NCBI RefSeq assembly: GCF_932294415.1
Contig: NC_065544.1
Span: 29,589,210-29,653,209, forward strand
Origin: Quercus robur
Taxonomy: Eukaryota > Streptophyta > Magnoliopsida > Fagales > Fagaceae
Length of the DNA stretch: 64,000 bases
Direction: 5' to 3'
Below the pieces are notes generated by a model. The model searched no databases and was not told the origin of the DNA. It saw only the letters and a list, made by a program, of their open reading frames with translations. Position 1 is the stretch's first letter; every line of letters begins with the position of its first letter. Positions 1 to 10,712 of this stretch are shown here, piece after piece. The translations under genes were made by a program, and so were the position numbers.

Positions 1-46
1 TTAAAAGAAAACTAGTAATTGTAGCTAAAATTAATAAACTAGGAAA

Positions 47-1290
47 TTAGGGATCGTCGCTGCTCTTTATATTATCTCTACTAGTAGTATTTTCATAGAT
101 GTTCCGTGTTCCATGGGTGCTGCAGCTTTTGTCCGCCCATCTTCTCAAGGTGGTAGGTACCCTTCCTCTACCATAACACGATCCTGTAGGGTCCTTTCCA
201 GTTGGGGCCGAGTTTTCCTTACGAAGGATCTCTAGTGGCACCCATTACCTTCTGTAGTACAAGATCACCGACCTGAAAGTCCCTATGCATCACTTTGGAG
301 TTGTAGTGTTTCGCCATGAGATTCTGATAGCGCGCCAACCTCTGCTCTGCTGTCGCTTTGACTTCGTCCACTAGATTGAGCTGGAGGCACATGGCCTCTT
401 CGTTCTTATCATTGTCGTAGCTTTCCACCCGGTAGCTTATGAGCCCCACTTCTGCGGGAATGACCACTTCAGTTCCATATACTAGTCGAAATGGTGTTTT
501 TCCAGTGGGTGTTCTTGTTGTGGTCCGGTATGCTTATAGGATGCTTGGTAGTTTGTCCGGCCAGACACCCTTTGCCCCCTCGAGCCGGGTCTTGATTATC
601 TTGAGTAAGGACCGGTTTGTGACTTCGACTTGCCTATTAGCCTGTAGGTGTGCGGGCGACGAGTAGTGATTCTTGATCCCTAACTCCAAGCAAAAGTCTC
701 TGAATGCGCTGTTGTCGAATTGCTTATCGTTGTCAGAGACCAGCACTTTGGGTATCCTGTACCTGCATATGATATTTCTCCAGACAAATCTTCGGTTGTT
801 CTTCTCTGTGATGGTGGCTAAGGCTTCTGCTTCTACCCACTTAGTGAAGTAGTCTATGCCAACTACCAGGAACTTTAGCTGCCTGACCGCCATCAGGAAT
901 GGGCCCATGATATCTAGTCCCCATTGTGCGAACGGCTAGGGTGCTGTCATAGGGGTTAGTTCTACAGATGGTTGTCTGATGAAATTGTTGAACCTCTAAC
1001 ACTTGTCGCAGGACTTGACATAAGCTTGCGTGTCCTTTAGCATTGTAGGCCAGTAGTATCCTGCTCGGATCAACTTGTGTACTATGATCGTACGCCTGAG
1101 TGGTTTCCGCAGATACCCTCATGGATTTCTCTCATTATGTAATTTGCTTTATCGTGGCCTAAACACCTCAAGTATGGTTGAGAGAACCCTCTTTTATATA
1201 AGACATCTTTCATCAGCACAAACCGTGATGCCTGGACCTTTAACTTTCTTGCGGCGCCTTTCTCGTCCGATAACACGTTGGTTTTCAGAT
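47..1290 (-). pseudogene. Integrase of element 1 (decayed)
   Basis: Fragments in several minus-strand frames show integrase landmarks. The zinc-binding region includes IHEGICGNHSGVRS near 1100. The catalytic core carries [15 protein letters not shown] near 840-860, then VSDNDKQFD near 730 where SDNGxQFD is expected (G to D), then HLQANRQVEVTNRSLLK near 640, which holds the catalytic Glu. A C-terminal strand-binding part (GDLVLQKVMGATRDPS) follows near 250-290. Integrase inserts the cDNA copy of the element into the genome. Frame changes near 1100, 900, 530 and 230 and altered motif residues mean it cannot be functional. It matches the integrase of element 2 closely in order and motif spacing. 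Confidence 0.85.
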
Positions 1291-2390
1291 AGGATATTAA
1301 TGGCGTAGTCCAATTGCATTCAGAGTCTACTTCCTGTATACTTATTCCGTTATCGATAAGTGAGGAGAGTTGAACGAATGATAATACCTGTTCGGTGACA
1401 AGTATACATTCGGCTAAGGCAGCTTTTGCTAGATGGTCGACACATTCGTTCTCTTCCCTTGGGATTTGAAAGAATTTGACTTCGAGGTCGCCGATTCGGT
1501 ATTTTACTTCTTCTAGATACCTCTTCATTCTATCATTCTTACACTCATAGCCGCCATTGATCTGACTCGTTACCACTTGTGAGTCGCAATGTATGACCAC
1601 ATTTTCCCTATCTGCAACCTTTGCGAGGTCTAGCCCTGCCACCAAAGCTTCATATTTTGCCTCGTTGTTAGTTGTAGGGAAATCTAGACGAATTATACAC
1701 TGGATTTTATCTCCCTCCGGGGTTTGGATCACCACACCGGCTCCTCCGGCTCGTCTATTTGAAGATCCGTCCGTATAAATATTCCATTGTCTCTTCTCCT
1801 CTATGCCTTGGCCATCCACGATGGTGAATTCGGCGATAAAGTCAACCACTACCTGCCCTTTCATAGCCGTTCGTGGATGGTATTGTATATCAAACTCGCT
1901 TAGCTCTACTGCCCACAAAGTCATTCTTCCTGCTGCCTTTGGACTACTCATAGCCTTTCTCAAGGGCTTGTTTGTCAAGACGATGATAGTATGCAATTGG
2001 AAGTATGGCTTAAGTCTTCGCGTTGCGATTATCAATGCGAAAGCCAACTTCTCCATCTGAGGGTACCTCTCTTCTGCCCCTCGAAGCGCTCGGCTAGTAA
2101 AGTAAACTGGTTTTTGAGATCCATCTTCCTTTCTTACCAAGGCTGCGCTTACAACAGCTTGTGAAATGGCTAAATACAGGTAAAGCTCTTCTATTGGCTT
2201 GGATGGACTGAGCGACGATGGGGATGAAAGATATGCCTTTAAGTCGTTAAATACCGTCTGACATTCGTCCGTCCATTCGAATGATTTCTTTAGATTGCGG
2301 AAGAAGGGTAGACATCTGTCCGTCACTCTTGAGATGAACATGTTCAGGGCTGCGACTTTTTCGTTCAAACTCTAGACCTCCTTAATCGTC
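1290..2390 (-). pseudogene. Ty3-type RNase H plus second (plant-type) RNase H of element 1
   Basis: A 428-codon open stretch on the minus strand holds two RNase H modules. The first follows RT directly (LYLAISQAVVSAALVRKEDG, then YFTSRALRGAEERYPQMEKL). The second begins with YTDGSSNRRAGGAGVVIQTP and continues through NNEAKYEALVAGL, VIHCDSQVV and REENECVDHLAKAA, giving the acidic residues of a cellular-type RNase H (D, E, D, D). RNase H removes the RNA template during reverse transcription; a duplicated domain is characteristic of Tat elements. The stretch is open and continues into the integrase zinc-binding region, but upstream RT and downstream integrase are broken. Confidence 0.85.
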
Positions 2391-3355
2391 CTTGGTGGCT
2401 CTAACTCCATTATGGCCCATACTTTCTCCGGGTTGACCTCTATACCTCTTTGAGACACCATGAAACCCAAGAATTTCCCCACTGTCATTCCGAACGTGCA
2501 CTTGTTTGGATTCAGCTTCATGTTGAACAATCAGAGTGTGTCAAAGGTTTTCCTGAGGTCGTCTAGGTGATCAACTTCATGCAGACTCTTTACCAACATG
2601 TCGTCAACATAAACTTGTACGTTCCTGCTAATCTGATGCGTAAACATCTTGTTCATTAGCCTTTGGCATGTTGCCCCAGCATTTTTGAGTCCGAAAGGCA
2701 TCACCTTGTAGCAGCATAATCCCTGACTTGTAACAAAGGAGGTCTTCTCTTGATCAGATTCGTCCATCTTGATCTAGTTGTAGTTCAAGAAAGCGTCCAT
2801 GAAACTTAGGAGCTGGTGGCTCATAGTTGAATCTACCAAGGTATCTATCCGTAGGAGTGGGTAGCTGTCTTTAGGGCAAGCCTTGTTGAGATCCGTGAAA
2901 TCTACGCACATCCTCCAGTTTCCATTGGCCTTTTTAACCATGACGACGTTTGCCAACCAGTCGGGGTAATATACTTCCTGGATGAAATTTGCCTCTAGTA
3001 GTTTTCGAACTTCTGCAGCTATGGCCTTGTCCCACTCCTGGGCGAACACTCGTTTCTTTTGTTAGATTGGAGGGAATGAGGGCGACACATTTAACTTGTG
3101 GACCATGACTGAGGGGTCAATTCCTGACATGTCTTTGTGACTCCAGGCGAACACGTCTTGGTTATCTCTGAGGAAAGTAGTGAGCGTTTGGCGCACTGGC
3201 TCACTAGCTAGTGTGGCAATTCTAGTTGTCCGTTCCGGCCATGTGTTATAACGGCTTACCCCTTCCAGTTCTTCAACTGGCTTTGCTAGTGCTCGTTGCT
3301 CTCGGATACACATCATTTGCTGTTGATCCTCCATCTTAACATGGCAATATAGCAT
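2390..3355 (-). pseudogene. Reverse transcriptase of element 1 (decayed)
   Basis: Minus-strand fragments give the RT fingers and palm. These are [20 protein letters not shown] with VDFTDLNKACPKDSYPL (about 2990-2860), [20 protein letters not shown] (about 2700), and the catalytic YVDDMLVKS box (about 2600). A nonsense codon interrupts the palm near 2774, and the thumb before 2368 is in a different frame. RT copies genomic RNA into cDNA. The order and motif wording are nearly those of element 2, so the two elements belong to related families. Confidence 0.87.
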
Positions 3356-3531
3356 TCCCGTGCTGCTATTTGATTTCCTCGCAATTCTCCTACCCCATAC
3401 TCCATCGGGAATTTAATCATTAAGTGGTATGTTGAAGTCACCGCCTTCCAGGAATTGAGAGTGGGCCGTCCGAGAATGGCATTACAGGCGGACGAGCAGT
3501 CGACTATGAGAAACGTTATCCCCTCAGTGAT

Positions 3532-3933
3532 CTACTGAGGATAGTCACCTGTCGTCATAGATAGTGTAATTGCACCCAAGGGGAACACCTTCGTTCCCTT
3601 AAATCCCACGAATGGGGCATTCGTTGGGGTTAACCGTTCCTTGTTAATCCTCATTTGCTGGAATGCCAGGTAGTATAGGATGTCCACTGAGCTGCGGTTG
3701 TCGACGAGGACCCAATGCATGTTATAATCCCCTATTTGCAAGCTGACCACAAGTGTGTCATCCTGAGGATGGTGAAGACTCCGAGCATCATCCTCTGAAA
3801 ATCCGATAACGGGGTTATTTATTCGTGGCATCTTAGGTACGGATCTTGTAAGTTGGACGTTATGGACCATTTTGAGGTAGGTTTTGCGAGCTTTATTGGA
3901 GGATCCGGCAGCGGTTGTGCCTCCTACGATCAT
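3532..3933 (-). pseudogene. Aspartic protease region of element 1
   Basis: A 133-codon minus-strand stretch contains WVLVDNRSSVDILYYLAFQQM, the flap-side sequence of a retroviral-type aspartic protease. The catalytic D-[T/S/N]-G triad reads D-N-R here, so the essential Gly is replaced by Arg. Protease cleaves the Gag-Pol polyprotein. It lies between the gag zinc-knuckle-like region and RT as expected. Element 2 has lost exactly this region. Confidence 0.75.
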
Positions 3934-3975
3934 TCTTATGTCCCCTATAGGTGGTCTAGGGCGCTCGTTCTCTAG

Positions 3976-5244
3976 TCATGGGGCCTGCTCCTGAGACGGA
4001 TTGGTTCTTTCTTTGTTGATAAACCTTTGTAGCTTCCCTTGTCTAATAAGGGCCTCAATCTGCTGTTTCAGATTGTAGCAGTTGGTTGTGTCATGCCCAT
4101 GGTCACGGTGGAAGCGACAATACTTGTCCTTTGGCCTCTTGTTGGGATCTCCCTTTAGTTTACTAGGGAACGTTAGTGCTCCTTCATCTTTGATCTGCAT
4201 CAAGACTTGATCTATCGGGGCGGTTAATGGGGTGAAGTTGGTGAACTTCCCAGTGGGGGGTCTAGGGTGCCTTTTATCTCATTGATCTCTAGTTCTAGCA
4301 ATCTTTCGCCCCCTATCCTGTTGTGTGTCCTCCTGTCTTTCCCTTTTCCTGGGCTTCTCCTCGCGGGCCAGCAATGCATCTTCCACGTTCATGTATTTCG
4401 TGGCTCTGTAGAGTACGTCCGACATGGTGTTTAGGTCATTTTTGTATAAAGAAAACAAAAACTTACCCTTCTGCAATCCGTTAGTGAATGTAGCTACGAG
4501 TATCTTATCATACGCTTCATCAATTGAAAGGGCCTCCTTATTGAAATGAGTTATGTAGGACCGTAGCCTCTCATCTTCTCGTTACTTGATACTCATTAAG
4601 CACGCAGTGGACCTTTTGTACCTATGTCCCCTAATAAAGTGCGAGGTGAACTGGGTTCTCAACTTCTTGAAAGTATTGATGGAGCTTGGCGTTAATCTAC
4701 TAAACCAAATTCTCGCAGGGCCCTTCAGTGTCGTCGGGAAGGCCCTACACATGATCTTGTCTAGTGCCCCTTGAAGGTGCATCAGGGTCTTGAAAGTCTC
4801 TAGATGATCGAGGGGATCCTTGACCCCATCATAGCTTTTAATCTGGGGCATGCAAAATTTTTGTGGCAGCGGGAATGAGTTCATGGAGGTAGTGAACGGT
4901 GAGTCTGTTCTGTTTACTAGGTCATCAAGATCATTAGACACTCGTCCCTTGAGGGTATTCATCATGACCTCCATCTGTTCCTTCATCGCTTGCATCTCTG
5001 CGACAATAGGTGGGGGGGCCGTATCCATGAGAGATGGAAGGCTCGTGTTTTGCCGTTTTGGTCTACTTGGGGCATTACTGCCCTCTGGCCTTTCTTGGTC
5101 CCTTCGTTTGGCACTGGTACCTTCTTGGTTTTCCTCTTGAACGTTGTGTCTTGCGTCCCTTTGGCATAGCTGTTCCTCCAGATCATGGTTTTGTTTTGTG
5201 AGGCAGTCCACTGCTGCCATGAGAGTTTGGACCTGCCTTTCCAA
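3976..5244 (-). pseudogene. Gag of element 1 (decayed)
   Basis: Three minus-strand fragments (5244-4582, 4476-4279, 4203-3976) form a Gag protein. An N-terminal coiled stretch (LTKQNHDLEEQL) leads to the capsid-like retrotrans_gag domain with FCMPQIKSYDGVKDPLDHLE and FPTTLKGPARIWFSRLTPSS. The tail carries KYCRFHRDHGHDTTNCYNLK, a Cys/His nucleic-acid-binding motif followed by QIEALIRQGKL. Gag packages the element RNA. Two frame breaks (near 4590 and 4270) disable it. The same motif order occurs in the intact Gag of element 2. Confidence 0.87.
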
Positions 5245-5378
5245 TGTAGTGGATCACGGTGGCTCGTCTCCTTGAACGTTGTTGGTGGTAGCCATCGAGC
5301 GAGTAAGTACCATGCAACTCTTATGTCCGGGAAGCGATAGTCTGGCTAAACTCAACGTTTCCCACAGACCGTGCCAAC

Positions 5379-5882
5379 TGATGATGCCATAAAATCACCA
5401 GTGAGCTACACGATCCTCGCACGCTTGAAATAGCGACCTGGAAGAAGAAAGAAGTGATCTAACAGAGGGTACCGGTGTGGTGTCAGCCAAATACCCTCCG
5501 AAGGTCAAATTAAAATTATTCTCAACTCTAGGGTGCTAAAGAGGGGTAAATTATGCGTACCTTGATTTGTGAGGGTATTGGGGATTTTATAGTAGTAGAA
5601 GGTTGGCCTCTCTTCCTTGATGTAGAAATTTTTTCCTTATAGGAATCCTCTTGAATAATCCTAAACGTGATGAACAAAACATTTCCTTGTAGAGAGGGTC
5701 TCTGATTAACGCGCGTATCTTCCCGAATTCTTCTTGTACTAGGATTCCTATTTCCTTTGGGATTCTACTAGGATTCAAGTGTGTATAACAAGTATTTTAA
5801 GTCAGGGTTCTTGCTATGCATTGGGCTTACCTATTATTGGCCCATGGACCAGGATCCGTCAGGCCCAATTTTTACCACTTCA
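5379..5882 (-). repeat. 5' LTR of element 1
   Basis: On the minus strand this 504-bp block begins TGAAGTGGTAAAAATTGGGC and ends GGCATCATCA, giving TG...CA termini. Immediately inside it (5361-5376) the minus strand reads TGGCACGGTCTGTGGG, a mutated form of the primer-binding segment of elements 2 and 3. The partner LTR is not in the window, so no age can be given. Confidence 0.75.
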
Positions 5883-5906
5883 ATATATATATATATATAT
5901 ATATAT
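5883..5906. repeat. (TA)n microsatellite
   Basis: About twelve AT repeats lie directly between the element 1 LTR and the duplicated PR-1 flank. Further (TA)n tracts occur at about 7559-7585, 35140-35177, 35883-35908, 42112-42131 and 60605-60630. Confidence 0.9.
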
Positions 5907-6269
5907 AGGTTAATAATAAGTGGATTTGATCCAATTTGCTCCCATCTTGAAAACTAGTTAATCACTCTTGGGTATAATAATAAAAATGAGACAAAAGTTT
6001 ATCGCTACTTGACCAATGAATACATTTCTTGTGGCAAGCTCATTTGTGTTGTCATACTGAAGACAACTAATAGTAATGGGATTTATTTAATTGTAATTTT
6101 TTTGTTTTTCGTTCTTATCCTCTCGAGTGGCATTTTAAACGCACCGGCATGACTATCATGAATAGCTTCATCTTCTTCAAAGGCAGACAAAGGCAATACT
6201 TCAATCTAGCTCTTCAAACGCCAACGTCAAAGCTCTACCTTGACAAATCTAAAATCCAACTACTCTTAT

Positions 6270-6755
6270 GACCTGTTTAGAAGTTTAGAGAGGGGGGGGA
6301 GGGGAGTAGAGGAGAATGGTTTCCCTCCACCTTATTTGGATGTTTTTAAAATTAGTAAAGGAGAAGGAAGTAATTAGTCTTTCCCCTTATTTGTATGTTT
6401 TAAAAATTAGGATGGAGAAGAGAGGAAATGATTAAAATAGACAAATTTACCCCTATTTGAAAATGGACTTACAACATTAGTCTATTATTAATTTAGAAAG
6501 GGTAAATTGAGAAATTTATTTAGTCAATAATTTATCTACTCTACTCTCCCTTCAATTTATCTACTATACTCTCCCTTCAAATCTCTCCAATTTGGGGGAA
6601 TTAAAAATGAGGGGTTAGAGATGATTGAAACCTTTCCAAACCCCTTTAAACTCCTCCCTCTCCTTCCTTAAAAAACTTTAAAATAAGTAATTGAATTACT
6701 CTCTCTCCTTCTACTCTACTCCTCTTTTTTTTTTTTTAAACTTCCAAAAAAGCCA
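6270..6755. mobile_element. Fold-back (MITE-like) sequence
   Basis: The left end (CCTGTTTAGAAGTTTAGAGA) and the right end, read on the other strand (TTTTTTGGAAGTTTAAAA), are inverted partners. The interior is a purine-rich arm with GGAGTAGAGGAGAA facing a pyrimidine-rich arm with TTCTACTCTACTCCTC. This long imperfect hairpin interrupts the PR-1 flank homology. I found no convincing target duplication, so the class is open. Confidence 0.5.
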
Positions 6756-7206
6756 TTAATGCGACACTTGGTGACAAGCTTGCATGACGAGGCTTGGCAC
6801 TTCCATCTAGATGTTAATATATAAACAATATGGTAATCATTAGTTAATAAATAACAATATATACGTTGTCAATATGTTTCTCTCCTTAGCTGTCCACATG
6901 AACTTCATTAGTTGTGGTTTTTGTTTTCTTCCAAAAGTGGATCATTTGGCAGGATATATTATCCAGTAGGGAGTTAAATGTCAAAAACTAGTTTGAAAAA
7001 CTTATGCAAATATACTGGCTAAATTACAATTTGCACTCCTTAATTTTGTTTAAAATTAAATCAAATCACTTAACTTTTTGTTTATTTACTATCCCAATCA
7101 TATAACTTTCATTTATTTTCAATTTAGTCATTTAATCTATTTCCGTTTGATGGGTTGCCGTTAAGTGTCTCAAACCACATAGTTTTGGTATTTTTGTTCA
7201 TTTCCA

Positions 7207-7256
7207 ATTATATTGCTCTTAAGACTCTCAAAAAAAAAAAATTATATTGCTCTTAA
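7207..7256 (+). mobile_element. Micro-insertion: GACTCTC + oligo-A with 16-bp target duplication
   Basis: The 16-bp ATTATATTGCTCTTAA occurs at 7207-7222 and again at 7241-7256, flanking only GACTCTC followed by eleven A (7223-7240). This has the structure of a target-primed retroinsertion reduced to its tail. Confidence 0.8.
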
Positions 7257-7375
7257 CTGAAGAAAGAAAGTATGAAAAATAGGGTTAATGGAATTGGAGA
7301 GAGTAATTTGAACCTTTGATTGTTTCAATGAGAAACACACAAAAAAACCAATTCATCTATAAGATTTTAGGTAAA

Positions 7376-7436
7376 TACAATTGTTTTTTTTTTTTTTTGT
7401 TTTTTTTTTAAAAATTATGTGGCAATTACAATTGTT
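7376..7436 (-). mobile_element. Micro-insertion with 10-bp target duplication
   Basis: TACAATTGTT at 7376-7385 is repeated at 7427-7436. Between them lie about 41 bp that, read on the minus strand, are a short unique piece (ATTGCCACATAATTTTT) ending in two oligo-A runs separated by a C. Confidence 0.65.
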
Positions 7437-7660
7437 AATAAAAAAATGTAAAACATTCTTTTTGCCAGGGCAATTATGCATTGCTTGCAACCAGGTGAAT
7501 AAGTACCATAGAGAAAAGACTAGATTTTAGAATGACAAGCTTAATTAGCCAGGAAATATAATATATATATATATATATATATATTAGAATTTCCTTGGAA
7601 AATAAAATATAAGGACAAGAAAAATAAAAACCAGTTTAGGTCCTTATCCCTCCATTAATA

Positions 7661-8499
7661 AACTCTCAAGGAAAAAAATCATGTGTCCCTTACTTTTATT
7701 CAACAGTTAAGGAATATCCGAACTATTGATGCTGCGTCCTTGTCTCTTTTCATCTTTAATTTTTTGATTAGGGATGGTAATTTAAATCCGATCTGCAGAT
7801 ATTCGGTCCGGTCCAACCCTAATGGGCCGGATTTTACCCGGCCTGATAAAGAATAGGGTCGGGTATAAAAAAAAAAAAAAACCCAAAGTGGGTCCGGGTT
7901 GGGTTTGGATTTTATCAAAAAAACCCGAAATCCGGTTATATATATAGTAATTAAAATACCCTCATATATATACATAGTTATAAACCCTAACATTTCCTAT
8001 TCCTCATTTCATTTTAGCATTCAGCTCACACCCCTGCCTCTCTTCTCTTCAGCTCACACCTTCGCCTCTCATTTCTTCAGCTCGCAATCTCACTCACTCC
8101 CAATCTCACCGTCGGCCCAATTGCCCTACTTCTCACCGCCACCCTCGCTTTCACCGCCGTCTCAAGCTGTCTTAGCTCTCTCACTCACTGTCTCACATGG
8201 CCACTTCTCCCTCTTCATCTCTCAACTCTCTCACTCACATGGGCATAAGCCCACAAGCAGTCAAGCACAGGCACAGCTCCGTTTTGTCCTCACCGTCACT
8301 GATCTCACTTCACCTCGTTCTCCATTTTTTTTCTTTTTCTATATTTCTCTTTTGTCCTTAATTGGCCCTTGCATCACAACTTACACGCTACATCCAATAT
8401 GGGACCATTGTATTAACCACATGTTCCATCTCGTTGAAATGTCAAAAGATATCTTCAATTACTGTTTTTTTTTTTGTTTTTTTTTTTGTTTTTGTTTTT

Positions 8500-8537
<38 letters not shown>

Positions 8538-8604
8538 TGGGTGCAAAAGAGAAATTTTGTATAAAAGAAAACGGATTATAGGATCATACGGCTGTAGCAT
8601 GGAC
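7661..8604. other. Gene-free region with hAT-like start and long poly-T
   Basis: At 7769 TAGGGATGGTAATTTAAATCC starts a block of repeated GGTCCGGG/GGGTTGGG words up to about 7930, typical of hAT element ends, but I found no matching right end. From 8000 to 8340 the DNA is a CT-rich string of TCTCACTC-like repeats. It is open in one frame but of biased composition, and I do not call it a gene. A near-pure T tract runs from about 8464 to 8536. Confidence 0.5.
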
Positions 8605-9217
8605 TAGGGTTGTCCGCGGGTTGGTCCGGGTCGGGTTTGTGCCTAACTCGGAACTGACCCGACCAGATTGGGTGGGCAAACTTTCAACCCGCCGCTGACT
8701 GTCGGAGAAGTTGGTTCGGACGGGTTGGAACATCAACTAGTGGTAGTCGGGTTCGGTCGGAGTTGAGATCTGGAAAATAAAGAAAATCCAGCTAGAAAAT
8801 GATTAAAATCGGCCAAATCCTTTGAGTTTTCGCTGGAAATAGCCAAGATCTCGACTAGATCCAGCGAGATTTCGCCGGATCTAGCCAAGAACTCAACTAG
8901 ATCTAGCGAAATCTCGCCGGATCTAGTCAAGATCTAGCCAAAATACATCTCAAAACTTGCCGGAATTATCAAATAACGCCGGAATCTGGGTTTTGCTTGC
9001 CAGAATCTGGGTTTTTCATCGGATTTTGGGTTTTCGCCGGTCGGTTCGGGTTTTTTGGATTTTGGGGAGGAAAACTTGCCAACCGACCCGCCGGTTACGG
9101 GTTCTGGAGGTAGAGACCCACCACCGACCGTCACTAGCGTCAGGTCGGCCGGCACTCAAGTCGGATCGGACGGTTTTTGCGGGTGGGTTGGGTACTGGTT
9201 TTCTGTGGACAGCCCTA
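8605..9217. mobile_element. Non-autonomous hAT transposon
   Basis: The 613-bp element begins TAGGGTTGTCCGCGGGTT and ends GTGGACAGCCCTA, an inverted repeat of about 11-13 bp with one mismatch. It is flanked by a perfect 8-bp duplication GCATGGAC (8597-8604 and 9218-9225), which is the hAT signature length. The interior holds repeated CGGGTCGG words and several GATCTAGC-type repeats, and no transposase. It must be moved, if at all, by a hAT transposase encoded elsewhere. Confidence 0.88.
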
Positions 9218-9225
9218 GCATGGAC

Positions 9226-10554
9226 ACTTCTCTATAATTACTACTCAAGCATAAATCTTGAACCTAAAAAATGTTAGACATTTATTAAAATTATAAATTG
9301 AAAAGTAATTTGATTACTTATGAGCTGTTTTTTGAATTTATTTATCCATGATTTCTTTGAAAAATTAGATATTTTCCCCCACGCACCTCTCCGCCCTCTA
9401 TTAGATAAGGTTAATGGATAAAATACGGTCTAGAAATCGGTGGTTTAAAATGATTTTGTGAATTGATAGTGGAAAAAGTAAGAAAATTGTTCATCAAAAA
9501 ATGGTAAGAAAAGTGAATATACTGACTCTCTTTCTACTTGGAAAACTTGTCGCAAATAGCTAAAAAATTTTCCACACCAAAAGTCGATGCTTTTCGCATT
9601 TATTTTTTCCCACGTCTGATTTACAAATTTTCCTCCCATTTCATAGAGGCGAGTGAGAGATAATATCATATGCGGTATGTCGTGCCGCTCTGTTACAGAC
9701 AGTACCATGCACCCCAGGAAACATCCCCACGTTACAACTATTAATGCATTGATACTGGACCACTGGTTAGTGGTAGTTTCGTATTGGACCAGTTACTGGC
9801 AAGAGTTTCTCTAGAGTACATGCAAAGTGGTCCAAGGTCTTCAATTCTCCACTGCCCACTTCAAAGGATTGAGATCCACATATTATATGGTATGCAATTT
9901 CTCTTTTTGAGATTGAGAGTTAAAGAAGTATCTTTCAATTTCAGTTTTTGATTTTTTTTTTTTAAATTAAAAAAAAAATAAAAGATAGGAAGTCAAGAAG
10001 TAAAAAAAGAAAAAAAGAAAATTGTGAGAGGAATGAGAGTAATTGCATACCATGGATCTGATCCCACATGAAAGATGGATTCCAAACGCTTTTACAATCC
10101 CTAATCTTGAGTAGGCGGAGTTTCAACCTCTATTCATTTTTGGGCAATGACTATTTTTTTATATAATTTTTTTTTAACCTCATTTTCATGTTTTGAAATA
10201 AGAACATTTTTATATTAATTAATTGCTGATATGGATGTAAAATAGTGAATATAAAATGGAGTATGAAAAGGTACTTTCCCTTCTTTTTAATCACGCCACT
10301 AATTCTCCTATTTCTCTTACGCGTACACCCTTTTGTTATAAGCTTTTAAAAATGAAAAAGTAAAATGCGAAAACTCTAGTGTATTGTCAAAGTAACTTTA
10401 AAAATATATAATTTTTTAATGATAATTTGATAATTAAAATAATGGGAAGGAAGGATTCCACCATTAATTTTTATCATAAAAGACAACAAATAATAGTATT
10501 GGATTACAAGACTATAGGCATTGTGTTTATACGTAATAATATTATTTGAAGTCA
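9226..10554. other. AT-rich DNA without recognisable genes
   Basis: No motif-bearing reading frame, RNA gene or element end was recognised here. It ends with the target site of the LINE. Confidence 0.6.
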
Positions 10555-10712
10555 AACATTTTTTTTTTTTTTTTGTATAGTCAACCTAAACCCTAGCCGC
10601 CTTTCTTGCTATAGGAGATTTCTCTCTCGTGTACCTACGAGTAGTCTCCCTCCCTTAGGTCTCCTAAGGGTTTGCTTTTTATTGTTTTTCCTTTAGTGGC
10701 GTCCTGTATAAG

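Larger units (their letters stand above)
1..5882 (-). mobile_element. Tat-lineage Ty3/gypsy retrotransposon, element 1 (decayed, truncated by window)
   Basis: Reading the minus strand from 5882 downwards gives LTR, primer-binding region, gag, protease, reverse transcriptase, RNase H, a second plant-type RNase H, and integrase, in that order. The extra RNase H domain is the hallmark of the Tat lineage. Every coding domain is cut by stops or frameshifts, so the copy is dead. The 3' end of integrase lies near position 50, and the 3' LTR is outside the window. The element sits directly beside a (TA)n tract and a diverged copy of the PR-1 3' flank, so it landed in or next to an older PR-1 paralogue region. 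Confidence 0.9.
5907..7660. repeat. Diverged copy of the PR-1 3' flanking region
   Basis: This gene-free stretch aligns, with many small differences, to the DNA downstream of the PR-1 gene. The ATAATAAGTGG/TTGATCC start matches 41325 onward, ATGACTATCAT near 6150 matches 41625, the block with CAATATGTTTCTCTCCTTAG (about 6870) matches 41718, and GCATTGCTTGCAACCAGGTG (7480) matches the joined flank at 42370/60511. No PR-1 coding sequence precedes it in the window: element 1 occupies that place. It indicates a tandem duplication of the PR-1 locus. Confidence 0.75.

Noticed and set aside
7899..8564. A 221-codon plus-strand frame (Ser/Leu-rich, then a long Phe run)
   Set aside because: It runs through CT-rich simple sequence and a poly-T tract. 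Composition alone explains the open frame, and no domain is visible.
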